The notes: generated by a model not told the origin, from the letters alone. 64,000 nt of DNA from DASUSH01 sp963785155 (GCA_963785155.1 CAWAUB010000001.1:1-64000), one strand, 5' to 3'; positions 17,957 to 26,711 are shown, counted from the stretch's first letter. Program-made: numbers and translations.

Positions 17957-18808
17957 CTACGAGCTCTTCGTCCGGTACAGGCGGTTCGTGATCGGCGCGA
18001 AGATCGCGGTGACGATCGCCGCCGCGACGAACACGTAGAGGATGTCGCCGCCGGTCGCGTCGCCGGCCATCAGCGCGCGCGAGGTGTCGGCCAGGTGCGA
18101 GACCGGGTTGACGTCGACGAACCACTCGAGGCCGGCGGGCAGCGTGCTCGGCTCCACGAAGACGTTCGAGAGGAACGTCAGCGGGAAGATCGTCATGAAG
18201 CCCGCGTTCATCACCGCGTTCGGCGAGCGCAGGAGCAGGCCGAGCGTCATGAACGCCCAGGAGAGGGCGAACGCGAAGAACACGGTGAGCGCCAGGGCCG
18301 CGAGGATTCCGCCGATCCCGCCCTCCGCGTCGAACCCCAGGATGAGGCCGAGGACGATGATCACGACGCCACCCGCCAGATAGCGGACGGTGTCGCCGAG
18401 GAGCGAGCCGACCAGCGGTGCCGGCCGCCAGATCGGCAGCGAGCGGAAGCGGTCGACGACGCCCTTCGTGAGGTCGGTGTTGAGCGCGACGCCGGAGTAG
18501 ACGGTGTTGAACAGGACCTGCATCACGAGGATCCCCGGGAGCAGGTACTGGAGGTACTCGCCGGTCGACCCCGCCACCGCCCCGCCGAACAGGAAGGTGA
18601 ACATGAGCACGAACATCACCGGCGAGATCGTCGCGTCGAGGAGCTGCTCGGGGACGTGCTTGACCTTCAGCATCCCCCGCCAGCCGAAGGTGAGCGCCTG
18701 CGAGACGGCGCTCGGGCGCGCCGGTCGTGGGGCCGAGGAGAGCGCGGCCCGGACGGTCTCCGCGTCGGTGCTGAATTCGGCTCGGGCTGTCGTCGGTGTC
18801 GCACTCAT
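17957..18808 (-). CDS. ABC-2 type exporter permease (DrrB-like), copy 2
   Basis: The protein is 283 residues, as in copy 1, with the same six membrane segments. Visible replacements are confined to the N-terminal tail (ADFSADAETVRA in copy 1, AEFSTDAETVRA here), which is cytoplasmic and poorly conserved. It shares ATGA at 18808-18805 with the ATPase upstream. Because the ATPase of this copy is intact, this permease belongs to the better candidate for a working exporter of the two. Confidence 0.88.
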   Translation of the reverse strand: MSATPTTARAEFSTDAETVRAALSSAPRPARPSAVSQALTFGWRGMLKVKHVPEQLLDATISPVMFVLMFTFLFGGAVAGSTGEYLQYLLPGILVMQVLFNTVYSGVALNTDLTKGVVDRFRSLPIWRPAPLVGSLLGDTVRYLAGGVVIIVLGLILGFDAEGGIGGILAALALTVFFAFALSWAFMTLGLLLRSPNAVMNAGFMTIFPLTFLSNVFVEPSTLPAGLEWFVDVNPVSHLADTSRALMAGDATGGDILYVFVAAAIVTAIFAPITNRLYRTKSS

Positions 18809-19797
18809 GCTGCGAGCTCCTCCTGGTGGGTGTCGGATTCGTCAGATGTCTGGTCCTCCGCCCGGTGGCCGGTGAGGGCGAGGAAGACCTCGTCGAGACT
18901 CGGCTGGCCAAGCGAGAAGTCGGCGATGCCGATCTCGCGGCGGGAGAGCTCCGCGACTGCCTCGGCGCCGCGGTCGCCCTCGGCGCAGGCGGCCGATAGC
19001 GCCGCCGGGTCGGACTCCAGGTGGACCGCGCCGAGTCGCTCGGCGAGGACGCGCTCCGCGTCGGGACGCTGCGCCGGGTCGAGCAGGCGCACATGTAGCG
19101 CGCCGGAGCCGACCGAGGCCTTGAGCTGGCCCGGCGTGCCCTCCGCGATCACCTTGCCGCGGTCGATCACCGCGATCCCGTCGGCGAGCTGGTCGGCCTC
19201 GTCGAGGTATTGGGTGCAGAGCAGGATCGTCGTGCCCTCGGCGACGAACGAGCGGATGATGTCCCAGACCTGATTGCGCGAGCGCGGGTCGAGGCCGGTC
19301 GTCGGCTCGTCGAGGAACATCAGCTGCGGCGTGACCACGATGCTGGCCGCGATGTCGAGCCGCCGCCGCATGCCACCCGAGTAGTTCTTGACCAGGCGGC
19401 CGGACGCGTCCTCGAGCCCGAACGCCTCGAGCAGGGTGTCTGCCCGCGCCTTCGCGTCGGCGCGCTTGAGGCCGAGCAGGCGCGCGATCAGGATCAGGTT
19501 CTCGCGGCCGGTCAGGTCCTCGTCGACCGAGGCGAGCTGACCGGTGAGGCTGACGGCGGCGCGAACGGCGTCGCCCTCGGTGACGACGTCGTGGCCGAGC
19601 ACCCGCGCCGTGCCGGAGTCGGGGCGGAGCAGCGTCGCCAGCATCCGGATCGTCGTCGTCTTGCCGGCGCCGTTCGGGCCGAGCACGCCGTAGACCGAGC
19701 CGGTGCTGACCGATAGGTCCACACCGTCGACGGCGCACACGTCACCGAAGCTCTTCGTGAGCGCGGTGGCCTCGATTGCGAGGGAGTGGCTGCTCAT
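18805..19797 (-). CDS. ABC exporter ATPase (DrrA-like), copy 2, intact
   Basis: The full 330-residue protein starts MSSHSLAIEATALTKSFGDV. It includes the A-loop region missing from copy 1, Walker A (GPNGAGKTTT), signature (YSGGMRRRLDIA), Walker B (LMFLDEPTTGLD) and the DrrA-type C-terminal domain. Its ATG at 19797 overlaps the VOC stop as ATGA. Compared with copy 1, Thr-to-Ser occurs in the DIAATIVV/DIAASIVV stretch. It energises export through the adjacent ABC-2 permease at the inner membrane. Confidence 0.92.
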   Translation of the reverse strand: MSSHSLAIEATALTKSFGDVCAVDGVDLSVSTGSVYGVLGPNGAGKTTTIRMLATLLRPDSGTARVLGHDVVTEGDAVRAAVSLTGQLASVDEDLTGRENLILIARLLGLKRADAKARADTLLEAFGLEDASGRLVKNYSGGMRRRLDIAASIVVTPQLMFLDEPTTGLDPRSRNQVWDIIRSFVAEGTTILLCTQYLDEADQLADGIAVIDRGKVIAEGTPGQLKASVGSGALHVRLLDPAQRPDAERVLAERLGAVHLESDPAALSAACAEGDRGAEAVAELSRREIGIADFSLGQPSLDEVFLALTGHRAEDQTSDESDTHQEELAA

Positions 19798-20645
19798 TGG
19801 TTCTCGGGGACGAACTTGCTCGCGACGAACGTCGCGCCCTGCGGGTCGGCGATCACGGTCATCCGGACCCACGGCATGTCGGTCGGCGGCATCAGCACGG
19901 TGCCGCCGAGCTCGGCCGCCTTCTCGGCGATCGGGTCGGCCTCGTCGACCGCGAATGTGATCCCCCAGTGCGCGGGCGTGTCCGGCTGGTCGTCGGGGAT
20001 CGGCGCGAGCGAGGCGACGACGTCGACGAAGCCCTCCGGCGCGCTCAGCTCGGCGTTGCGCTCCTTGGTGCCCGGGTTGATCTCCTCGAGGAAGTCGCCG
20101 TAGCCGGGGAGCGTCCACATCTGAAAGCCGCCCTCCATCGCGAGCGCCTGCCAGCCGAAGACCGCGCCGTAGAAGGCCTTCGCCGCCTCCGGGTCGCGGG
20201 TGTTCAGGTCGTTGAAGTTGACGCCGCCGTGCTCGTTCACGACCTCGGCGCCGCGGTGCTCGTTCGCCTGCCAGACGCCGAAGACGGCGCCCTCGGGGTC
20301 GGCGAAGACCGCCATCCGGCCGGCGTCCATGACGTCCATCGGCTCGGAGACGACGCTGCCGCCGGCGTCGCGGACCTTCGCGGCCGTCTCGTCGGCGCTC
20401 TCGACCCAGACGTAGGTGTTCCAGGTCGCCTGCGGCGGGGAGCCCTCGTGCTGCGAGCTGATCGCCGCGGCCTTCTTGCCGCCGATCGTCGCCTCGAGGT
20501 AGCTGGCGCCGACGCCCTCGGGCATCTTCTGTTCGAACTCCCAGCCGAAGAGGCCGCCGTAGAACTCCGCCGCCTTGTCCGGGTCGGGCTGGGTGGTGTC
20601 CGCCCAGCAGGGGACCCCGGGGATGTATCGGTCTCGTTCGGCCAT
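19794..20645 (-). CDS. VOC-family protein with two glyoxalase-like domains, copy 2
   Basis: This is identical in length and layout to copy 1, with two VOC modules. The one replacement I can see is SQPEGSPP to SQHEGSPP in the first module. It opens the second ABC-exporter operon and is coupled to the intact ATPase by ATGA. If the operon confers resistance by binding or modifying a compound before export, this copy is the more likely functional one, because its downstream partners are unbroken apart from the GNAT. Confidence 0.88.
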   Translation of the reverse strand: MAERDRYIPGVPCWADTTQPDPDKAAEFYGGLFGWEFEQKMPEGVGASYLEATIGGKKAAAISSQHEGSPPQATWNTYVWVESADETAAKVRDAGGSVVSEPMDVMDAGRMAVFADPEGAVFGVWQANEHRGAEVVNEHGGVNFNDLNTRDPEAAKAFYGAVFGWQALAMEGGFQMWTLPGYGDFLEEINPGTKERNAELSAPEGFVDVVASLAPIPDDQPDTPAHWGITFAVDEADPIAEKAAELGGTVLMPPTDMPWVRMTVIADPQGATFVASKFVPENQ

Positions 20646-20675
20646 GTCGCATTCCCTCCGTCGGTTGGTTGCTCC

Positions 20676-20704
20676 GGTGCCTGGTACCTAAGGTGCCAGG
20701 CACC
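20676..20704. repeat. Palindromic repeat family A, copy 2
   Basis: This is the same 29-base palindrome as at 13816, but with central A instead of G. It is part of the duplicated unit and lies between the divergent VOC and WYL-regulator genes. Confidence 0.85.
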
Positions 20705-20761
20705 CTACGGGTGGTTTAGGTCAGGATCTGTCCTCAATATGGAGGATCCTGTGAAAGTTCC

Positions 20762-21728
20762 GTGACCGAGACCTCCAGCCGACTACTCGAGCTGCTCGCC
20801 CTGCTCCAGGCGCGGGCCGCCTGGCGCGGCGACGAGCTCGCCGATCGGCTCGACGTCTCCCGCCGGACGGTGCGCCGCGACGTCGAGCGGCTGCGCCAGC
20901 TCGGCTATCCGGTCGAATCGCTGACCGGGCCGGCGGGCGGGTACCGGCTGCGCGCCGGGACCGCGATGCCGCCGCTGCTCCTCGACGACGAGGAGGCGGT
21001 GGCGATCGCCGTCGGCCTGCGCACCGCGGCCCGCACGTCGGTGGAGGGAATCGAGGAGACGTCGCTCCGGGCGCTCGTGAAGCTGGAACAGGTCCTGCCG
21101 GCGCGCCTGCGGCGGCGGGTGTCGGCGATCGGGAGGGTGACGATCATGGCGCCCGCCGAGGGCCCGACGGTCGACCCGCAGCACCTGACCGTGATCGCCG
21201 CGGCCTGCCGCGACGCGGAGTGCCTGCGCTTCGCATACCGGAGCCGCGACGGGAGCCGACACCCGGCGGGAGGTGGAGCCGCACCACGTCGTGAACCTGG
21301 GCCGCCGCTGGTACCTGGTCGCCTGGGACCGCGGGCGGGAGGACTGGCGGACGTTCCGCGTCGATCGGATCGCCCGGCCGGCGTCGAACGGCGTTGGCTT
21401 CGCGCTGCGGCCGCTGCCCCTGAAGGACCCTGCGGCGTTCGTCCAGCGGAGCATCAAGTCGGCGCCGAGCCGCTTCGAGGCCCGGGTCACCCTCCACGCC
21501 CCCGCGGAGGAGATCAAGACGGTCCTCCCCACCTCCTGGGGCTCGGTCGAGCCGATCGATGACGGCAGCTGCGATTTCCGCACCGGCGACGACGACCTCA
21601 GCTGGCTCGCGGTGCGGATCGCGATGCTCGGCGTCGACTTCGAGGTTCGGGAGCCGCCGGAGTTGATCGACTACCTGCGGGCCCTGTCCGGGATCCTCGG
21701 GCGCGCCGCCGATCGCGGGGTCCGCTAG
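20762..21728 (+). CDS. YafY-type HTH/WYL transcriptional regulator, copy 2 (one frameshift)
   Basis: The GTG start gives TETSSRLLELLALLQARAAW, with a DeoR-like winged HTH (LDVSRRTVRRDVERLRQLGY). The WYL domain follows, with HHVVNLGRRWYLVAWDRGRE carrying the namesake motif. The C-terminal WCX region (RFEARVTLHAPAEEIKTVLP) ends in YLRALSGILGRAADR. One extra base near 21257 (GAGCCGACAC against GAGCGACAC in copy 1) puts the WYL half in another frame. Copy 1 lacks this base. The protein senses a small molecule or nucleic acid through WYL and probably controls the divergent VOC-ABC operon. Apart from the indel it is full length (about 320 residues). Confidence 0.8.
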
Positions 21729-21760
21729 AACGCAGTTCCGACCAGAGGAGGGATCACCAG

Positions 21761-22214
21761 ATGGAAGCGGCGGATGTGACCAGGCGGCTCGAGGCACTGC
21801 ATCGGCGAGTGGAGCATGGAGATGGTCGCGCCATGGGCCGAGGGGATGGGGGACGTCGGAGCGCGGGTGAAGTTCGAGTGGCTCGACGGCGAGACGTTCC
21901 TGATCGAGCGGTGGACGGTGCCCGTCCCCGAGGCGCCGGACGGGATCGCGCTGATCGGCTGGGACGAGGGACGGGGCTCGCTCCTCCAGCATTACTTCGA
22001 CTCGCGCGGCGTCGCCCGCGTTTACACGATGACCCTGGCCGACGGGGTGTGGACGCTGGAGCGGACGGAGGAGGACTTCTCGCCGCTCGAGTTCAAGCAG
22101 CGGTTCTCGGGCAAGTTCATCGACGACGGCAAGACGATCGAGGGCGCCTGGGAGATCTGCCACGACGGCACCACCTGGGAGCACGACTTCGGCCTGATCT
22201 ACCGGCGGGTCTGA
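21761..22214 (+). CDS. Conserved DUF1579-like protein (frameshift near start)
   Basis: A strong GAGGAGGG ribosome site precedes ATG 21761 (MEAADVTRRLEALHRR). The body lies in another frame from about 21810 and ends at 22214. Its features are KFEWLDGETFLIERWTVPVP, LLQHYFDSRGVARVYTMTL, FSGKFIDDGKTIEGAWEICH and TTWEHDFGLIYRR. This is the pattern of small cytoplasmic calycin-like proteins common in actinobacteria, annotated as DUF1579-like or hypothetical. No catalytic residues are known. A one-base slip near 21808 separates start and body. It follows the WYL regulator by 32 bases and may be co-transcribed with it. Confidence 0.6.
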
Positions 22215-22215
22215 T

Positions 22216-22267
22216 TTGACGGTTGGGGACGGAGGGGTCGTCCGACCCCTCCGTCCCCGCACGTCAA
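22216..22267. terminator. 52-base near-perfect palindrome between convergent genes (bidirectional terminator or REP-like)
   Basis: A 16-base perfect stem begins GGGGACGGAGGGGTCG, has a two-base TC centre, and is flanked by a further six-base pair of arms (TTGACG and CGTCAA) after three-base spacers. It fills the gap between the ends of two convergent genes (22214 and 22275). No T-tract follows, so it would be an intrinsic terminator of the hairpin-only type, or a mobile palindrome. Its core GGGGTC...GACCCC resembles repeat family B. Confidence 0.6.
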
Positions 22268-22274
22268 CCTCGCG

Positions 22275-22942
22275 CTAGCTCTGCAGGCAGAGCGAGTACA
22301 CCACGGCGTTGAAGTCCGCCGCCGTGTTGTTGCGGACGATCGCCGACCAGCCGTTTGCCCCGTTGGGGAACGAGGACTGGAGGAACGATCCGTTGATCCC
22401 GGGTGCGATCGCGCCGCCCGAGATCCGGGTCTCCCCGGACTGGCAGCTGACGAACCCGCCGGCGCTTGTGCCAGCGGCCACCGAGAACGAGTCACTGCGG
22501 TGGACCAGCGGGCCGAGGTCCGGCGAGCGAACCTGGCCGTTGGTGATCTCCGCGGTGCCGACCGAGTTCGGAGCGATCTCGCTCGTCCCGACGGCGTTGT
22601 CGGTGATCTCGGGCGAGTTGACCGCGTTGTCGGCGATCTCGGACGGGCCGGCTGCGTTGGGCGCCAGCTCGTTCGCGCCGACCGAGTCGGTGGCGAGGTC
22701 CTCGGCGAGGAGGCTGTCAGGGGCCACATCGACTCCCTCCAGCGACTCGTCGACGACGTCCGTCCCCGTGACGGCCTTGCCGTCCTTGAGGTCGACGCTC
22801 TTGATGCTGTTGTCCTTGATCACCTTGCCGGTGAACTGCTCCTGAGCGGCAAACGCCGCGCCGGACAGCGCCGCGAACAGGGCGATCATGCTGATCACGA
22901 GCGCTGCCCGTGGTGTGCGATTGCTGCGTTTGACTTCGTCAT
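22275..22942 (-). CDS. Secreted pentapeptide-repeat protein (possible frameshift at start)
   Basis: The open frame has a hydrophobic leader (LVISMIALFAALSGAAFAAQ), then about 16 five-residue repeats with a hydrophobic centre, for example DSVGANELAP, NAVNSPEITD and NAVGTSEIAP. A C-terminal domain with two Cys follows (SCQSGETRISGGAIAPG to VYSLCLQS). Five-residue periodicity predicts a quadrilateral beta-helix. An AGGAG ribosome site precedes ATG 22942, but that start is one base out of frame with the leader; the in-frame GTG is at 22898. This architecture is frequent in Solirubrobacterales secretomes and has no known function. The product is exported or cell-surface bound. Confidence 0.7.
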
Positions 22943-23106
22943 GGGATTCTCCTTTTGGTCGTTTATCGATCCCTATGACGAGTGTCGATTCGGGAGCGCG
23001 TTTCGACCAGAGACCCAGAGGCTTGACCTCGGCCGTCCGCGGTGTCGGCTGTTTGGGACCTAGGTGGCCCTAAGACAGCACGGATTCGCAGTGGAACCGC
23101 CCGCTA

Positions 23107-24519
23107 TTAAGCGGGCTTCAGCTTGACGGCCTGCGTCGCGCTCGATCCGTTGCCGGTCGTATCGGTCGCCGCGATGTTCGTGCGTGAGCCGACCTTGCCG
23201 CCGTTCTCGAGCGCCTTGGTCGCAGCCTTTCGAGCCTTGCGCGAGAGCGCGAGCTTGAGCACCACCGTCGCGCCTGCAGCGACCTGGGCCGTGGCCGGCT
23301 TCAGCTTGAACGCCTTTCGCACCGCCGGTCCGTTGCGGTTCGACGTCTTGACGTTCAGCGTGCCGTCACCAGTGGCGGTGCAGTCCTCGGTACAGGTCGC
23401 CTTGACCTCGATCGCCTCGTCGAGCTTCTGCTTCTTCTTCCCGCCCAGGGTGAGGCCGGGAGCCTCCGTGTCCTTGGGGGGATCCTCCGCCGGCGGCGGG
23501 GTCTCCTCGGGCGGGGTCGTCGGCGGCGTCTCCGTGGCCGGGGGCGTCGGCACCGGGATCGGGGGCGAAAGTGACTGCCAGTCGGGGAAAATGTTGAGGA
23601 TCGGGGAGGCGGTCACCGTCAGCGCGGTCTGAGCTCCTCCGCCGGCGGGCATCACGTAGAGCTCCTCGTGCGTCGCGCCCTCGCGACGGGTGTGGAAGAC
23701 GATCTGGGTGCCGTCGGGGGAATAGACCGGCGCCGCGTCCTCGGCCGGATCGGTGGTCAGCTGGGTCTGCGCACTGCCGTCGGAGTTCATCACCCAGAGG
23801 TCGGCGTCCGGATCGGAGCGCTTGCTGTTGAAGGCGATCTTGGTCCCGTCGGGGGAGTAGCTGGGAAGGCTGTCCTCGGTTGGATCCGTCGTGAGCTGAA
23901 CCGGATCTGAGCCGTCGGGGTTCATGGTGAAGATCTCCTGATCGCCGTCACGGCTGGAGGCGAAGGCAATCCGCGACCCGTTGGGCGCGTAGTCCGCGTT
24001 AGCGCTCGTGCCGGCGGCGTTGGTGAGCTGAGTCTGGCTCGAGCCATCTACGTTCATCGCCCAGATCTCGTCGTCGCCGCCGCGGTTGGATGTGAACAAG
24101 ATCCGATTGCCGAAGGGCGAGAATGTCGGCCGCGTGTCGTTGCTCGCCGCGGTTGTCAGCTGGGTCGGATTGGTGCCGTCCGGGTTCATGCTCCAGATGT
24201 CGTTGTTTCCGCTTCGGGTGCTCGAGAAGACGATCTTGGCGCCGCCGGGGGCATAGACAGGTCGTTCGTCCCCTGCGGCGTTGTGGGTGAGCTGAGCGAG
24301 GCTGGGTTCGCCGACGGCCGGGTCGATCGTGAAGATCTCGAAATCGCCGTCCCGGTTGGCTGAAAACGCGATCCGGCCGGACTGGCTCGGGAAGGTGGCC
24401 TCGCTGAGGGCGGGGAAACCGGTGGCGGCAAGCAGGACGAGCAGCGCTGCGGCCCCCGTAAGGAGTCCGTGCTTCCGTCCCATCCCAGCTCGAGGCCCCC
24501 CGAGCGTCCCCCGCTTCAT
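23107..24519 (-). CDS. Secreted TolB-like WD40/PD40 beta-propeller protein
   Basis: From ATG 24519 (MKRGTLGGPRAGMGRKHGLL) a signal peptide is followed by at least six PD40 repeats. These repeat the pattern GxKIVFSSTRSGNNDIWSMN, with recurring YSPDGTKIAFNSKR and MNPDGSDPVQLTT. Pro/Glu-rich linker sequence (residues 330-370) leads to a C-terminal beta domain (ATCTEDCTATGDGTLNVKTS) also seen in other secreted proteins of this group. TolB-like propellers bind proteins or peptides; here there is no lipoprotein Cys. It is probably an extracellular or wall-associated binding protein with no visible catalytic residues. An ATG at 24555 in the same frame is too far upstream of the leader. Confidence 0.8.
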   Translation of the reverse strand: MKRGTLGGPRAGMGRKHGLLTGAAALLVLLAATGFPALSEATFPSQSGRIAFSANRDGDFEIFTIDPAVGEPSLAQLTHNAAGDERPVYAPGGAKIVFSSTRSGNNDIWSMNPDGTNPTQLTTAASNDTRPTFSPFGNRILFTSNRGGDDEIWAMNVDGSSQTQLTNAAGTSANADYAPNGSRIAFASSRDGDQEIFTMNPDGSDPVQLTTDPTEDSLPSYSPDGTKIAFNSKRSDPDADLWVMNSDGSAQTQLTTDPAEDAAPVYSPDGTQIVFHTRREGATHEELYVMPAGGGAQTALTVTASPILNIFPDWQSLSPPIPVPTPPATETPPTTPPEETPPPAEDPPKDTEAPGLTLGGKKKQKLDEAIEVKATCTEDCTATGDGTLNVKTSNRNGPAVRKAFKLKPATAQVAAGATVVLKLALSRKARKAATKALENGGKVGSRTNIAATDTTGNGSSATQAVKLKPA

Positions 24520-24561
24520 GAGCGCGATCCTACTCCTGAACCGCCTGCACCTCAAGTCCGT

Positions 24562-25626
24562 TCATGGGAGGACCAGTTGGGCATCGCCGAACTCGTGCCA
24601 GAGGTAGCCGTGGCCTGGGCCTCGGCGTAGGAGCGCCTCGCAGGTCCTCCCCCAGCGCCGCGTCGAGCAGGCGGAGGTGGGAGGCCTGCGGCTCGTGCCA
24701 GCCGGTGATCAGGCCGTCCGTGACCCGCAGGCCGCGGTCGGGGGTGATGATCTCGTTGGTCCAGCCGTGGCCGGGGGCGACTGTGCCGTCGGGTCGCGCG
24801 ACGGTCTCCAGGGCGCGGACGACGGTCGTACCGACGGCGATCACGCGGTCGGCGGCGTTGACCAGGCGGGCGGTCGGCTCAGGGACGTCGAAGCGCTCGG
24901 GGATCGGCGGCTCGTGGTGCTCGGGGGAGGAGACGCCGGCGTGCAGGGTGATCGGGGCTACCTGGATCCCGCGGCTGACGAGGGCGGTGACAAGCTCGGG
25001 CGTAAACGGGCGGGCGGCGCTCGGCATCTCGGCGCTGCCGGGCTCGATCGCGAAGGCGGTCTGGTAATCGCGGAGCGGGTGCTCGCCGGGGACGTAGCCA
25101 TAGCGGATCGCGTGGCCATAGCGGAGGAGGTAGTCCTCGACCGGCTCATCGACTTCGATGCGAGCGAGCCACAGGCGGGCACTGCCGGCATAGGACGCGA
25201 CGATCGCGGCGACGGCGCCGCCGGGGAGCTCGACGCGCTCGCGGGCGCCGTCGAGGCTCCGCACCATCGGGGCTACGCAGCTCGACAACCCATCTCGGCG
25301 CCGCCGCGGTCGCGCGAACGTCCCAAACCCACTCGGTATCCGGGGGTTCGCGACGTTCGCGGGGCCGGGGTGGCGAAGCGCAGCTCGATTGGCTCGCCGT
25401 CTCGCAGGCGCGCCGGGACCGCGGCCGGCAGCGTCGCCGAGTTGTTGACCACCAGCAGGTCGCCCGGGTCGAGGAAGTCGCGGCAGGTCGCGGAAGCAGG
25501 CGTGGACGATCTCGCCGCTCGACCGGCTGACACCATCAGCCGGACCTCGTCGCGGGCGAGGCCCCGAGCCTCTGGCGGCTCGGAGGCCTCGAGCTCCGGC
25601 GGCAGCGTGAACGCCGCCGGGCTCAC
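24562..25626 (-). pseudogene. QueA-like S-adenosylmethionine:tRNA ribosyltransferase-isomerase, interrupted
   Basis: Conserved QueA blocks are present in order: RDFLDPGDLLVVNNSATLPA, LRFATPAP, WVVELRSPDGAE, ERVELPGGAVAAIV, DYQTAFAI, ITLHAGV, RLVNAADRVIAVGTTVVRAL, GWTNEIITPDRGLRVTDGLI and a terminal GYLWHEFGDAQLVLP. QueA transfers and isomerises the ribosyl part of SAM to make epoxyqueuosine in tRNA. Actinobacterial relatives form a divergent clade of uncertain substrate. The GTG start at 25626 overlaps the SDR stop (GTGA). A 49-base palindrome (25313-25361) is inserted after LRFATPAP. Further single-base slips occur near 25240, 25500 and 24600-24630. It is the third gene of the SoxR-controlled operon. 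Confidence 0.75.
25313..25361. repeat. Palindromic repeat family D, copy 1, inserted in queA-like gene
   Basis: Outer arms CGCGAACGTC and GACGTTCGCG are perfect complements, and inner arms AACCC/GGGTT continue the stem around a 12-base centre. Removing exactly these 49 bases joins GCC C to CG ACC GCG. The resulting reading is LRFATPAPTAAAPRWVVELR, the continuous QueA-type sequence. Confidence 0.75.
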
Positions 25627-26331
25627 GCGAGCGCCGGCACCAGGTCGGCCGCGCGGTAGCGGCCGCTCGGCTGCTCGCCCTCGATCAGCTCGAGCAGGCC
25701 GGGGACGCTCTCCGACGGCGGCGGGCGGTCGGTGATGTCCTCGCCGGGGAACGCCTCCTGGTGCATCCGCGTGCGCATGTCGCCCGGGTCGACGGCGTAG
25801 ATCCGCAGTCGCGGGTTCTCGGCGGCGAGGATCGCGCTCAGCTGCTCGAGCGCTGCCTTCGACGAGCCGTAGCCGCCCCAGCCCTCATACGCCTCGGCGC
25901 CGGCGTCGGAGGTGACGTTGAGGATCGCCGCGCCGTCGCCCATCCGCGGCAGCGCGAGCTGCGCGAGGGCGAGCGGGGCGTGCACGTTGACCGCGTAGAC
26001 ATGCTCGAGCTCGGCGAGCGGGTAGTCGGCGAGCGCCGGCTGCGGGCTCGGGCCGAGGACGCTGGCGTTGTTCACCAGGAGGTCGATGCGATCGCCGGCG
26101 GCCTCGACCAACTCGCGGCGGTGGAGATCGTCGGCGACGTCTCCGGGGAACGCGACGAGCTCGCCCGCGACGGGACCGGCCGCGTCGCGGATCAGGCTCG
26201 CCGCGCGCTCGAGGTCACGCGCTCCGCGAGCGTCGACGACCACACGCCAGCCCCAGCCGACCAGGGCTCGCGAGAGCTCCCAGCCGAGGCCGCGGGAGGC
26301 GCCGGTGACGATCGCGGTTCGCGGCGGCCAT
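25623..26331 (-). CDS. Short-chain dehydrogenase/reductase (one frameshift near start)
   Basis: The Rossmann motif TGASRGLG, the NNASVLG stretch, the catalytic Ser region (NVTSDAGAEAYEG) and the YxxxK pair (YGSSKAALEQL) are all visible. This defines a classical NAD(P)-dependent SDR of about 235 residues. The ATG at 26331 overlaps the stop of the upstream gene (TGATG) but is one base out of frame with the Rossmann motif. A single-base slip near 26315 is therefore required; the longest continuous frame begins only at 26243. Substrate is unknown. It lies downstream of a SoxR-type promoter, and SDRs are known SoxR targets in Streptomyces, so an oxidoreductive response to redox-active compounds fits. 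Confidence 0.8.
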
Positions 26332-26675
26332 CACGCCGCCTCCGGCACGCCGTGCCTGTCGACGACGCGGTCGTAGTTGATCCGCAGAATCGCGATCACG
26401 TCCTGGACGTCGTCCTCGGTCTCGATCTGCCGCGCGCCGAATCCCGGCTTGCCCGGGAAGACCGGGTGGTAGTCGATCCGCTCCTGCGCGTAGAGCTCGT
26501 TCCACAGGTCCTTCGGGAAGCCGAAGTGGGCTGCGTGGTCGCCGTGGAGGTGGCCGATCTCACGCCTGCCGACCGTGAATCCCCATTCGCCGCGCTTGCC
26601 GACGCCGGCCTCGACGCCCGGCCAGGAGGTGACCTCCTCGGTGATCCGGTCGTTGGCTCCTTCTACTTCGCTCAT
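26331..26675 (-). CDS. DUF5519 (luciferase-family) small protein
   Basis: The 114-residue product from ATG 26675 (MSEVEGANDRITEEVTSWPG) has the DUF5519 pattern: FTVGRREIGHLHGDHAAHFG, FPKDLWNELYAQ and a terminal DVQDVIAILRINYDRV. Databases name the family after a luciferase-like domain, but no flavin- or luciferin-oxidising activity is established. Three His in HLHGDHAAH could bind a metal. It is the first gene after the SoxR-type promoter, with a GGAGACGAAC leader before the ATG, and is coupled to the SDR gene by TGATG. This makes it the most directly SoxR-responsive gene of the operon. Confidence 0.7.
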   Translation of the reverse strand: MSEVEGANDRITEEVTSWPGVEAGVGKRGEWGFTVGRREIGHLHGDHAAHFGFPKDLWNELYAQERIDYHPVFPGKPGFGARQIETEDDVQDVIAILRINYDRVVDRHGVPEAA

Positions 26676-26711
26676 GTTCGTCTCCATCGGTTGCTTCAGA
26701 GTTCGCAATCC

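Larger units (their letters stand above)
14509..21371. repeat. Tandem duplication unit, copy 2 (about 6.86 kb)
   Basis: This is the second unit of the direct duplication, beginning abruptly inside the MFS 3' end and ending where the WYL regulator continues into unique DNA. The junction reads GGATC from the regulator followed by CAGGGCGAGG from the MFS gene. Only a few bases of shared sequence (ATC) are visible there, as expected for illegitimate rather than long-homology recombination. Confidence 0.93.

Noticed and set aside
18805..20703. 632-residue fusion of VOC-shadow and ABC ATPase
   Set aside because: The frame upstream of 19797 is an alternate-frame reading of the VOC gene; the ATPase starts at the ATGA overlap.
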